A stretch of 64,000 bases of DNA, taken from CAVVZJ01 sp963752755 (GTDB lineage: Bacteria; Planctomycetota; Planctomycetia; Isosphaerales; Isosphaeraceae). Both the position numbers and the translations under genes were made by a program. This document shows positions 1 through 8,955 of this stretch, piece after piece. Each line of letters begins with the position of its first letter. The first letter of the stretch is position 1. Under the pieces are notes generated by a model, which saw only the letters and a list, made by a program, of their open reading frames with translations, was not told the DNA's origin and searched no databases. Location of the stretch: assembly GCA_963752755.1 (NCBI GenBank), contig CAVVZJ010000001.1, positions 992,001-1,056,000 of the forward strand, read 5' to 3'.

Positions 1-298
1 GCGCCCGCAACGTGATCGCGGGGACGGTCGAGCGCGGTGGTGTCGCATGGCTCCGAGGCGGAGGTGGTGGTCCGGACAGGGGCAGTCGTCTGGGTCGCGA
101 GCGTCGTCGGCTCGTCGGTGTCGAGCCTCGGTCTGGGGCCGGGCCGGGAGGTTTGGCTGGTCATCAAGGCACGGAGTGTCCACGTTCTCGGTGAAAGTGA
201 TGGGTAGCCCCCTACCGATCGCGGTCATCGTGGCTATCATGGAGGGTCAGAGTCGGGCCCGGAACATTCGCCACGATAAGCCAACGGGTATCAGAGTC

Positions 299-1930
299 AT
301 GGACCCCCGGATCGCGGCCACTGTTGAATATACGCCCGGGGATACCGCCTTTTCGGCGTCCTCTTCCGCGAACGACCCTCCCTCTGCGACGCACCGGGTC
401 GAGCTGGTGACGGGCAGCGGCCCAACCCTTTCGACGGAGACCCGGGAACTACTCCGACAGCGTTTGCGGTCAGCCACCGGATTCATGGCCGCCACGTCGT
501 TGCTGTTCCTCATCCGCAACCTGTCGATGGGCTCCGAGCTGACTCGCTGGGTGCAGTTGCCGGTCTTCCTGTTCCTCCTCGTCGTCCTCCTGCTGCTCTC
601 GCCGCGGTGGTTTCCAAGCATGAAAGGGCTACGACTCCTGGAACTGGCGGTCTTCGCAGTGGTTGTAGTGTCGATCTTGGTCCGTCAATACCACCTGGAA
701 CTTGTCCGCTCGAGCCGGAGCGACCCGGTTCCACTCTTAATCTCAATCAAGGATGGAATCACGTCGATCTTCGCGGTGATGATGATATATGGGATGTTCA
801 TTCCGAACACCTGGCGTCGTGCGGCGGCGGTCGTGATCCCGATCGCCCTCTCACCGGTGGTGGTGCCGACGATGCTGGCCATGCTCCACCCCGAGTTCGC
901 CGCGCACGCGCGGCGGATCGCCTCACCGGAGCTGATGACGAGCAACGCACTGACCCTGCTCGTCGGGGGCGCCCTGGCGATCTTCGGCACGCACACCATC
1001 AATGCCTTGCGGGTCGAGGCGTTCGCCGCTCGGCAGTTCGGTCAGTACCGACTCGGCCGTCGACTGGGGACGGGGGGCATGGGCGAGGTCTATCTCGCCG
1101 AACACCAACTCCTGAAGCGTCCCTGCGCCATCAAGCTGATCCACTCCGGTCGGACCGGCGACCGCCGCGCGATGGCCCGCTTCGAACGCGAGGTGCGCAC
1201 GACCGCCCGCCTGAGCCACCCAAACACCATCGAGATCTACGACTACGGTCGTACAGGCGACGGCACATTTTATTATGTGATGGAATATCTCCGTGGCCTG
1301 AGTCTTGATGAGCTGGTGGTCCGTCACGGCCCGTTGCCGCCGGGCCGGGTGATTTACTTGCTGCGTCAGGCGTGTGCCGCGCTTGGTGAGGCCCACGCCG
1401 CTGGCGTGATCCATCGCGACATCAAGCCGGCGAATATCTTCGCCTCGCGGCGGGGAAACCTCTACGACTTCGTCAAGTTGCTCGACTTCGGCCTAGTCAA
1501 GACGCTCTCTGAGCCCAGCTCGGTACAGCTCAGCCAGGACCACACCGTCGCAGGATCGCCGTTGTTCATGGCTCCCGAGCAGGCCACTGGCGGTCGGGTG
1601 CCCGACGGCCGGACGGACCTCTATGCCCTTGGTGCGGTGGCGTATTATCTGCTCACTGGGCGGCCACCTTTCGAGGGCCAGACGGCCATGCAAGTGATGA
1701 TCGCCCACGCCCGCGACCCGGTGACGCCGCCGTCGAGGCTCCGCCCCGGCCTCTCGGCCGATCTGGAGGCTATTGTCCTCCGCTGCCTTGCCAAGGACCC
1801 CGCCGGCCGCTTTCCCGACGCCGACGCCTTCGCCTGCGCCCTCGCCGCCTGCGCCGACGCTACCTCCTGGGATGCCGACCGCGCCCGCGACGTGGTGGCT
1901 CCACGCCGAGCTGTCACAGCCGGAGCCTGA
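299..1930 (+). CDS. Membrane-anchored Ser/Thr protein kinase
   Basis: Eukaryotic-type (Hanks) Ser/Thr kinase that phosphorylates proteins from the cytoplasmic face of the inner membrane. About 543 residues from the chosen ATG. Residues ~60-235 hold about six hydrophobic segments. The kinase domain spans ~250-510: glycine loop LGTGGMGEVYLAE, lysine in CAIKLIH, catalytic HRDIKPANI, DFG (LDFGLVK) and the SPLFMAPEQ activation segment. All catalytic residues are present, so it should be active. The frame is open back to base 47, but the extra Arg-rich N-terminus has no family look; ATG 200 is a possible alternative and no clear Shine-Dalgarno decides. There is no C-terminal sensor domain, so any sensing lies in the N-terminal membrane part. 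A broken histidine kinase follows 40 bases downstream. Family call is sure; substrate unknown. Confidence 0.9.
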   Translation: MDPRIAATVEYTPGDTAFSASSSANDPPSATHRVELVTGSGPTLSTETRELLRQRLRSATGFMAATSLLFLIRNLSMGSELTRWVQLPVFLFLLVVLLLLSPRWFPSMKGLRLLELAVFAVVVVSILVRQYHLELVRSSRSDPVPLLISIKDGITSIFAVMMIYGMFIPNTWRRAAAVVIPIALSPVVVPTMLAMLHPEFAAHARRIASPELMTSNALTLLVGGALAIFGTHTINALRVEAFAARQFGQYRLGRRLGTGGMGEVYLAEHQLLKRPCAIKLIHSGRTGDRRAMARFEREVRTTARLSHPNTIEIYDYGRTGDGTFYYVMEYLRGLSLDELVVRHGPLPPGRVIYLLRQACAALGEAHAAGVIHRDIKPANIFASRRGNLYDFVKLLDFGLVKTLSEPSSVQLSQDHTVAGSPLFMAPEQATGGRVPDGRTDLYALGAVAYYLLTGRPPFEGQTAMQVMIAHARDPVTPPSRLRPGLSADLEAIVLRCLAKDPAGRFPDADAFACALAACADATSWDADRARDVVAPRRAVTAGA

Positions 1931-1969
1931 TCCGGCCCTCGCCTGATCATCGCATCGACTCGGCGGCGA

Positions 1970-2845
1970 TGGACAAACGCGGTTGAGGCGACCCGGCCAC
2001 TGATCGAGGTGCGCCGGCACGCGCTGGAGATATTCTTGCCCGATGAGTCGATTGCCCTGGAGGCCGACCCCGCGCGGATTGAGCAGGTCCTGGTCAACCT
2101 GCTGCATAACGCCGCCCGCTACACCGATCCCAGGGGCGAATCCCGGTGGAGGCACGCCGCGCTGGCGACCGGGTCGAGATCGCCGTGAGTGACACGGGCA
2201 TTGGGATCGACCCGGAGATGCTCACGAGAATCATCGAGATGCTCACTCAGATCGACTCGGCTCTCGACCGCGTGACCGGCGGTATGGGGATCGGCCTCGC
2301 TCTCGTGCGGACGCTCGTCGAGTTGCATGGCGGTACGGTCGAGGCCCGCAGCGAGGGGCCGGGCCAGGGTAGCACGTTCGTCGTCCAGTTACCGGCCGCT
2401 GACTCGTCCAAGCTTCCGGTCTCCCGGCCGGTCAGGCCACCCGGCCAGTCCGCCGTGCACCGCAATCGCCGGGTTTTGCTCGTCGATGACAACGAGGACG
2501 CGGCCCATGCGCTCGCCCGGCTCCTGACGGCCTTCGGTCATGAGATCCGTATCTTCCACTCGGGCCAAGAGGCGATCACCGCGGCCCCCGAGTTCCGGCC
2601 CGAAGCCGTCCTGCTCGACATCGGCTTGCCCGACCTCAACGGCTACCAGTTCGCTCGTCGCCTCCGCGACAACCCCGACCTCGACCCCTTCCTCCTTGTC
2701 GCCGTCTCGGGCTATGGTCAGGAGCGCCAACCGCCGCCAGACCCGCGAGGCCGGCTTTGACGAACACCTGGTCAAGCCCGTCGATTACCAGGTGCTGCTC
2801 GATCTCCTCAGTCGGCTCGATCGAACATCCTCCAACCCTTCGTGA
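1970..2845 (+). pseudogene. Remnant of hybrid histidine kinase / response regulator
   Basis: Protein similarity is continuous but jumps frame. It opens mid-domain with the end of a HisKA-HATPase region (EQVLVNLLHNAARYTDP, N-box), shifts near 2130-2140, continues with the G1 and G2 boxes (VSDTGIGI, GMGIGLALVRTLVELHGG), then a receiver domain (VLLVDDNEDAA, phosphoacceptor in LLDIGLPDLNGY). It shifts again near 2725 before the conserved lysine region (FDEHLVKPVDYQVLL). The first shift lies in a CCCAGGGG run, so either shift could be a sequencing error. However, the sensor and His-containing dimerisation parts are missing altogether: the kinase stop is at 1930 and the remnant starts about 40 bases later. 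That makes a real truncation likely. The 3' end overlaps the convergent methyltransferase by about 60 bases. Confidence 0.75.
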
Positions 2846-3633
2846 TGTGACGGGACCGCCTGCGGCAGGTCGCGACGGATCGCGGCTAGACGGCGAGCCA
2901 CGGCGAAGAGGCTCGTCCCTCGTCGCAACCGCCCCTGGAGCGCCGCCCGCTGTTCCCGGGCGAAGGCGAGCCGGAAGGCCCAGGGCAACGGCCAAGGCGG
3001 AAGTTCCAGGTACCGTCGATAGACCACGGCCGCCGTCTCGCCAACCCCACCGCGCGGTCGCCTTCGCTGGCAGGCCAGCAGCGGAACCATCCACGATCCC
3101 CACCAGAAAACCGATTCAACGTCCAGCCCCGACCCCGCGAAGGCGGCTCGCAAGCTGTCGGGCCGATACCGCCGCCGATGCCCCTGGATGGCATCGAACT
3201 CGGTGAATAGCTCGGGTAAGGCCGGCACGCTCACCACCACCAGACCACCCGGTCGTGCCAGCCTCGCCAGCCGACGAACCGCGCCGCGGTCGTCATCGAG
3301 GTGCTCGATCACGTCGAGCGCCAGCACGGCGTCGAATCTCCTCCGCCGCTCTGCATCGGGCCAGTCTCGGCTCAGATCGGCCTCGATCAAGGTCCGACCG
3401 GGCCGGTCGATTGCCTCCAGGGCGCGCCGCGAGACGTCGAGCCCGACGGCGCGATAGCCACCGGATTCCAGAGCATCGAGCGTCACACCCCAACCGCATC
3501 CGGCGTCGAGGATCCGCGACGGCGGCCGCACGCCGAGGCGATCGAGCAAGGCCAGCACGAGTGCCGTGCGGGCCACCCACCAGGGATGGTGGCGCACAGT
3601 GTCGGCCAGTTCGGCGAGGATCGCCTCGTCCAT
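2785..3633 (-). CDS. Class I SAM-dependent methyltransferase
   Basis: About 282 residues. The Rossmann methyltransferase core is clear: motif I ILDAGCGWGVTLDAL near residue 40, an acidic residue ending beta-2 (AVGLDVSRRAL), motif II/IV DAVLALDVIEHLDDD, and the post-motif RPGGLVVVSVPA. The HRRRYRP segment is typical of the methyltransferases found beside sugar and glycan genes. Start ATG at 3633 chosen because the upstream 104 residues of the open frame look non-coding. It stands at the edge of a polysaccharide block (epimerases and a glycosyltransferase on the other strand). Likely acts on a sugar, lipid carrier or small metabolite; substrate not inferable. The C-terminal end overlaps the kinase remnant. 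Confidence 0.8.
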   Translation of the reverse strand: MDEAILAELADTVRHHPWWVARTALVLALLDRLGVRPPSRILDAGCGWGVTLDALESGGYRAVGLDVSRRALEAIDRPGRTLIEADLSRDWPDAERRRRFDAVLALDVIEHLDDDRGAVRRLARLARPGGLVVVSVPALPELFTEFDAIQGHRRRYRPDSLRAAFAGSGLDVESVFWWGSWMVPLLACQRRRPRGGVGETAAVVYRRYLELPPWPLPWAFRLAFAREQRAALQGRLRRGTSLFAVARRLAAIRRDLPQAVPSHHEGLEDVRSSRLRRSSSTW

Positions 3634-4189
3634 CGACCGGCCCGGCTTGCCGGACGTCCAGGAGGCAATCACGTTCGTACCGCCACCCGGCACAGGCCGC
3701 TGGCGGTTGGCCGAGGCATTTCGCTCGACTTCATGACAGAGATCTCGCCGTCTCCTGGCCGCTCGGGACTCCCTTCCCGGAGCGTCACCCAGAGCAGGGA
3801 AGCTACCATGATCGACTCCCGGCGGGAACCCCGATTTTCGACCCCAGGAGCCGGACCCGAATGTGCGGTTGACAGCGTCGTGCCTTTTTTCGATAGTGCC
3901 CGGCCGTCGAGCCGGCCCCGGCTCGCGACCCGATCGGCGAGCCATGCTGACAACCGGGCTGCCGACCCAGCCGCGACACGAGGCAACCGCACGAGTCTAC
4001 CGAGGTCGGCCCGACATGCCTTGCTCCGATCCGCAACCCCGAGGTCAAGGCCGCACGGACGAGGCCTGGAACGTCCCGTTCGACCTGCCCCCGAGAGTCC
4101 TCGTCTCCCACGGATTTTTCGGTCCGCGACATCATTGATCGGTCCCGACGCCCAGGCGCCTCGGACCCCACCACGGATGGGCTGCCACC
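3634..4189. other. Gene-free spacer between divergent genes
   Basis: No reading frame here has recognisable protein features. It separates the minus-strand methyltransferase from the plus-strand sugar genes, so it must hold promoters for both. I see no convincing -35/-10 pair and no strong hairpin. Confidence 0.5.
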
Positions 4190-5118
4190 ATGCGAATCCT
4201 CGTCACCGGCGGAGCCGGCTACGTCGGATCGACCCTCGTGCCCCTTCTGCTCGAACAAGGGCACCGCGTCCGCGTTCTTGATGCCCTCAAGTTCGGCGGC
4301 CACGGTCTTCTCGCCTGTTGTCAAAACCGCTTTTTTGAACTCATGAAAGGCGACGTCTGCGACGAGGCCGCCGTCGCTCGTGCCCTCGACGGTATCGAGG
4401 CCGTCGTCCACCTCGCCGCGATCGTCGGCTACCCGGCCTGCAAGAAGGAGCCGCACGTTGCCCAGACCACCAATGTCGAAGGCACCCGCACCCTTCTCCG
4501 ACTCCGCCAGCCGGACCAGCGGTTTGTCTTCGCCTCCACAGGCAGCATCTACGGCCAGGTTCCCGACTACGTCTGTAACGAGAACACCCCCGCGCCCCGA
4601 TCACGCTCTACGGCGAGACCAAGGCCACGGCCGAGCAACTCGTCCTCGACGCCGGCAACGGCGTCGCCTACCGCTACGCCACCGCCTTCGGCGTCAGCCC
4701 CCGCATGCGGCTCGACCTCATGCCGAACGACTTCACCTATCAAGCCGTGAAGAACCGCAACCTCATCGTCTACGAGGGCGGCTTCAAGCGTACCTTCGTC
4801 CACGTCCGGGACATGGCCCGCTCGATCATGTTCGCGCTCGACCGCTGGGACGAGGTCAGGGACGACGTCTATAACGTCGGCCACGAGAGCATGAACTTCA
4901 CCAAGGAAGACGTCGCTCGCAAGATCCTCCAGCACGTCGATTATTACCTCCACTTCGCCGAGGTCGGTCATGACGCCGACCAGCGCAACTACGAGGTTTC
5001 GTACGAGAAGATCCGTAAGAAGGGCTTCGAGACCACCATCGACCTCGACCGCGGCATCGCCGAGTTGGTCCGCGCCGTGCAACTGATCGAGTTCCAGAAC
5101 CCGTTCGCCAACGTCTGA
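4190..5118 (+). CDS. NAD-dependent sugar epimerase/dehydratase (frameshifted)
   Basis: Extended short-chain dehydrogenase acting on nucleotide sugars. The dinucleotide-binding loop VTGGAGYVGSTL is at residues 5-16, followed by HLAAIVGYPAC and VFASTGSIYG. The reading then leaves frame near 4588 in a C-rich run (caccccCgcgcccc). In the next frame it resumes as APITLYGETKATAEQL, which holds the catalytic Tyr-x3-Lys, and runs to FQNPFANV. Restoring one C gives a normal protein of about 309 residues, so a base-calling error is the simplest explanation. It is followed by an inverted repeat and a second epimerase-family gene. Probably makes an activated sugar for surface polysaccharide; exact substrate unknown. 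Confidence 0.82.
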
Positions 5119-5125
5119 GTCCACG

Positions 5126-5203
5126 GTAGGCGGTAGTCAGTAAGCAGTGAGGAGTCGAAGCAAGCCGCTTCCTTCGGACTACTGCCAACTGTCGACTGCC
5201 TAC
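5126..5203. repeat. Imperfect inverted repeat in intergenic region
   Basis: The arms 5126-5148 and 5181-5203 pair at 18 of 23 positions, with a smaller GAAGC/GCTTC hairpin between them. The arms are built from degenerate copies of a GTAGGCAGT-like unit. The element fills the whole gap between the two epimerase genes and would form a long hairpin in the transcript. Confidence 0.7.
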
Positions 5204-5221
5204 ATCCTACAGGGGCACACC

Positions 5222-6184
5222 ATGAAGAGTTTCTGGTCTGACAGGCGTGTCACCGTCACCGGCGGCGCCGGGTTTCTGGGACAGCATCTGGTTCGCCGCC
5301 TCCGGGTTCTCGGGGCCGAGGTGTATGTTCCTCGCAAGCGTGATTATGATCTGATCACGCTCGACGCCAGCCTCCGCTGCCTGCTGGAACATCCCTGTGA
5401 CGTCCTCTTTCACGCCGCGGCCTACTACGGCGGGATCGGGATCAACGTCAACGAGCCGGCGCGGTTGTATTATCAGAACCTCGTCATGGGGGCCAATCTG
5501 ATGGAGGCGGCACGCTTGGCGAAGGTCGGCAAGGTCGTCAACATCGGGACCGCGTGCAGCTACCCCGGCTACCTCGAAGGGCATCTGAAGGAGGAGAACC
5601 TCTGGTCCGGTCCTTGCCATGCCAGCGTGGTCAACTACGGCCTCACGAAGAAGATGCTCGCCGTGCAAGGGCAGGCGTATCAGCGTCAGTACGGCCTCGA
5701 CTCGATCCACCTGATCCTCACAAACCTCTACGGTCCCGGTGACTCGTACAACCCCGATCGCTCCCACGTCGTCGCGGCCCTCGTCCGCAAGTTCGTCGAA
5801 GCCGAGATGGCCGGCGCGGCGAACGTCGAGGTCTGGGGTACGGGTAAGGCAATCCGCGAGTTCATTTATGTCGAAGACTGCGCCGATGCGATCGTCCTCG
5901 CCGCCGAGGTTTACCAGGAAGCGACTTTGCCCTTGAACCTCGGCACTGGCATCGGCACCTCGATCCGCGAGCTGGCAGAGACCGTCCACGAGGTCTCGGG
6001 GTTCCGTGGCCGGATCGCCTGGAACACCGACAAGCCCGACGGCGCCCCGCTGAAGGTGCTCGACGTGACCCGGATGCGTCAGGCCCTCGATGGCTGGGTC
6101 GCCCCGACGAAGCTCCGCGATGGCTTGGCGAAGACGGTCGCCTGGTATCGGGCCAACAAGGCCGAGGCCGACGCGAAGTGGTAG
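5222..6184 (+). CDS. GDP-L-fucose-synthase-like NAD(P)-dependent reductase/epimerase
   Basis: Intact protein of 320 residues, extended SDR family. Cofactor loop VTGGAGFLGQHLVRRL at residues ~11-26; HAAAYYGGIGIN and YYQNLVMGANLMEAA resemble GDP-4-keto-6-deoxymannose epimerase-reductases; catalytic Tyr/Lys in NYGLTKKML; TNLYGPGDSYNPDRSHV and EFIYVEDCADAI match the same family. ATG 5222 is chosen because the 25 residues before it come from the inverted repeat. It follows another epimerase and precedes a glycosyltransferase, which fits synthesis and transfer of a deoxy-sugar. Whether the product is GDP-fucose or a related sugar cannot be told from sequence alone. Confidence 0.85.
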   Translation: MKSFWSDRRVTVTGGAGFLGQHLVRRLRVLGAEVYVPRKRDYDLITLDASLRCLLEHPCDVLFHAAAYYGGIGINVNEPARLYYQNLVMGANLMEAARLAKVGKVVNIGTACSYPGYLEGHLKEENLWSGPCHASVVNYGLTKKMLAVQGQAYQRQYGLDSIHLILTNLYGPGDSYNPDRSHVVAALVRKFVEAEMAGAANVEVWGTGKAIREFIYVEDCADAIVLAAEVYQEATLPLNLGTGIGTSIRELAETVHEVSGFRGRIAWNTDKPDGAPLKVLDVTRMRQALDGWVAPTKLRDGLAKTVAWYRANKAEADAKW

Positions 6185-6272
6185 CAACGGATTGTAGATC
6201 TCCGTCGGGCGGACGGTGCTGCCCGACGTCCTCCTGCTCCTGGCGAAGCAACGAACTCAAGGACGGCATGCA

Positions 6273-7713
6273 ATGAGCGCACGGAAGCCGCTCTGGGAAG
6301 GCCCGCCTCGGCGTTGGTGGGCGGATGCGAAGGCGTCAGCCGTGATGACGGCGCCGATGTTCCGCGAGGTCATCGCCTCGGACGGGGAGGACGACCAGCG
6401 GTCGCGTCCCCGCCGGTTCCTGTTCGTCAACCAGTACTACTGGCCCGACCACGCCTCGACCGCCCAGCACCTGACGGATCTGGCCGAGTCCCTGGCTGAG
6501 CAAGGGCACGAGGTCCACGTCCTTTGCAGCCGCCGCGGCTCTCGACCCGGGGGGCCGTCGCGACCCAAATGTGAAGAGCGCCACGGCGTCACAATTCACC
6601 GGGTCGGTGCCACCGCCTTTGGCCGCTCAAGCACGCTCCGCCGGATGACCGACTACCTCAGTTTCCACCTTGGTGCCCTCTTCCGTGCCCTCCGACTGCC
6701 CCGCTTTGACGTCGTGGTTACACTCACGACGCCCCCCTTGATCGCCTTGATCGGCGTGTTGCTCCGGCGTTTGCGGAAGTCCTGGCATGTCTTTTGGAGC
6801 ATGGACCTCCACCCAGACGCTAGCCTCGCCCTGGGCCGGATGTCCCGTCGCGACCCGGTCGTGGCGGGGCTCTCCTGGCTGAGTGACGCACTCTATCGCC
6901 AGGCCGACCGCGTTGTTGTCCTCGGCCCTTACATGGCCGACCGTGTGGTCGCCAAGGGTGTCCGCCTGCATCGGATCGACACGATCCCGGTCTGGAGCCG
7001 ACGCGACGAGGTCTTCCCCTTGGCACGCGAGGGGCACCCGCTCCGCGGCTACACTCGGTCTGGAAGGCAAGTTCGTGGCGATGTACTCCGGCAACCTCGG
7101 CCTCGCCCACAGCTTCGACGAGTTTCTTGAAGCCGCCCGCCGACTCCGACACCGCGACGACATCGTTTTCCTCTTCGTCGGCGACGGCCCCCGACGCTCC
7201 GAGGTGGCCGCGGCCAAGCAGAAGTATGGGCTCGACAACCTCCGATTGCTGGACTACTTCCCCCGCGAGCAGTTGCAGACCTCGCTCTCGCTGGCCGATG
7301 TGCACCTGATCTCGATGCGTCCGGAGATGACCGGCATCTGTGTGCCCGGCAAGCTTTACGGCGCCATGGCCTCGGCACGCCCGACTCTCTTCGTCGGTCC
7401 CGACCACTGCGAGACTGCCGACACGATCCGCCGCGCCGACTGCGGCTACACCGTTCGCCCCGGCGACGTGACCTCTGTCGTCGCCGCAATCGAGCACCTC
7501 GCCGCCGATCCGGACCATTCTCAAGCGATGAGCGAGCGTGGCCTCTCCGCCTTCGTCGCCGAGCACGAGCGCGAAGCCTGCTGCGCCCGCTGGTGCTGGA
7601 TGCTCGGCGAACTGACCGGTGCCCCCGTCTCCGTCCCTCTTGCGCCTTGCCAACGCCGCCACTCGTCCGACGCGTCGAGCCCGCACCGTTACAGATCCGA
7701 TCGTGAACGATAG
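6273..7713 (+). CDS. Glycosyltransferase family 4 (WbuB-like, frameshifted)
   Basis: GT-B fold glycosyltransferase. The N-terminal domain starts FLFVNQYYWPDHAST with HVLCSRRG and TTPPLIALIGVLL, a pattern of the WbuB/WcaI-type GT4 enzymes that extend exopolysaccharide repeat units. The frame breaks near 7045. The C-terminal donor-binding domain continues in the next frame (FVAMYSGNLGLAHSFDEFL, VFLFVGDGPRRSEV, LISMRPEMTGICVPGKLYGAMASARP). Restored length is about 480 residues. Start ATG 6273 has AAGGAC eight bases upstream. It closes the sugar block and is probably co-transcribed with the epimerases. Acceptor and donor sugars unknown. Confidence 0.85.
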
Positions 7714-7756
7714 CCGGGAAGGTTCGATGGTCAATTCCCTCGAACTCCTCTGTCTT

Positions 7757-7797
7757 CAATCATCGATCATAAGTCGTCGCTCATCAACCATCCCTCC
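7757..7797. repeat. Degenerate ATCATC/TCATCA low-complexity repeat
   Basis: Short run of degenerate TCATCGATCAT-type units between the glycosyltransferase and the thioredoxin gene. It looks like a decayed copy of a simple heptamer/octamer repeat, similar in style to the repeats at 5126 and 31837. No coding role. Confidence 0.35.
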
Positions 7798-7913
7798 AAC
7801 CCGCTTGACGCCCCTCACAACTCCACGCCATGATAACTCGCGTTCGCGGGTGTCCCCATCGTCCCGCCGGACGCCAGGCAACGGACGCCGAAGCCAACAT
7901 GGAGGTTCCTCCC

Positions 7914-8897
7914 GTGCTCGACTGCCTGCGATCCCCTCTGTTGACCGTCCTGCTGGCCGCCACTCCGCTCGCTCCAGCCGTCTGGGCTGATGAGGCCTCG
8001 AAGACGAGGCGAGCCGGCGCCGCCGCGATCCTCCAGGAGCACGACCGCTCCTTGATCCGCGATCTCCAGGCTTACGTCCGTGCCAACCCGACGGCTGAGG
8101 ATCGCGACCAGGCCTACCTTGCCCTCTTCGAGACAGCCATCGAGAATGACTGGTATCTCGATACCGAGGATGCTGCCAAGCAGTACCTCGCCGCCAATCC
8201 TGAGGGCGCCGTGCGGCCAATGGCCCAGATCGTCGCGACCCTAGCCCGCGCCAAGGCCGGGGAGTTTGCCGAGGCCTGGGGGATCTACAAGGAGCTGGTC
8301 AAGGGGCTCGACGGTATCGAACAGGAGGAATTCGCCGCGAACTTCGCCGACTCACTGGCTTCCGAGGCACTTGCCTCCGGTGACGACAAGATCGCCCGGC
8401 AGGTTTACGAGACCCTTCTCGAACGTTTCGGTGACAGTCCCGCCCTCCGCGCCAAGGTCCAGGATGACCTCGACCGCATCGCCCTGGTTGGTCGGCCGGC
8501 CCCCAGTCTCAATGCCACCGACATCCACGGCGAAACCTTGCGTCTCGCTGATTTCAAGGGTAAGTACGTTCTCATCGACTTCTGGGCCACCTGGTGTGCC
8601 CCCTGCCTCGCCGACCTGCCCAACCTCCGCAACGCCTACGTGACTTACCACGCCCGGGGCTTCGAGATCCTCTCCGTCAGCCTCGACGAGACCCCTGAGC
8701 CCGTCTCCGACTTCGTCCAGTCCCGTAAGATCCCCTGGCCCCAGCTTCACAATGCCACCTGCACCCAGGACATCGTCGCTGCTTTCGGAGTAAACAACAT
8801 CCCCGCCACTTTCCTGATCGACCCGAAGGGCCACGTAGTGCGCCTGGAACTCCGCGGCAAGGCGCTCGGCAAGGCACTGGCGGAGTTGATCCGCTGA
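7914..8897 (+). CDS. Secreted TlpA/ResA-like thioredoxin-fold protein
   Basis: Exported disulfide oxidoreductase of about 327 residues. Start is GTG 7914, because GGAGG stands eight bases upstream and the signal peptide then begins cleanly (hydrophobic SPLLTVLLAATPLAPAVWA, cleavage before DEASK). Residues ~30-185 form a helical, TPR-like region. The thioredoxin domain follows: GRPAPSLNATDIHGETL, DFKGKYVLIDFWATWCAPC with the redox C-x2-C, and the cis-proline segment NNIPATFLIDPKG. The architecture (helical N-domain plus TlpA domain) is common in planctomycete periplasmic redox proteins, whose partners are mostly unknown. A perfect hairpin terminator follows the stop. Confidence 0.88.
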   Translation: MLDCLRSPLLTVLLAATPLAPAVWADEASKTRRAGAAAILQEHDRSLIRDLQAYVRANPTAEDRDQAYLALFETAIENDWYLDTEDAAKQYLAANPEGAVRPMAQIVATLARAKAGEFAEAWGIYKELVKGLDGIEQEEFAANFADSLASEALASGDDKIARQVYETLLERFGDSPALRAKVQDDLDRIALVGRPAPSLNATDIHGETLRLADFKGKYVLIDFWATWCAPCLADLPNLRNAYVTYHARGFEILSVSLDETPEPVSDFVQSRKIPWPQLHNATCTQDIVAAFGVNNIPATFLIDPKGHVVRLELRGKALGKALAELIR

Positions 8898-8930
8898 TCT
8901 CGACGGGCAGGCAGTACCTACCCGTCGAGA
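8898..8930. terminator. Bidirectional hairpin terminator
   Basis: Perfect 10-bp stem (8898-8907 with 8921-8930), loop 13, between the convergent thioredoxin and beta-CASP ribonuclease genes. There is no T-run, as is usual at this GC content. Confidence 0.7.
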
Positions 8931-8955
8931 AATCGCGAGTCGCCAGGATACGGGA

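Noticed and set aside
47..298. Extended N-terminus of the Ser/Thr kinase
   Set aside because: Arg/Ser/Trp-rich and unlike any kinase N-terminus; membrane segments begin after the chosen start.
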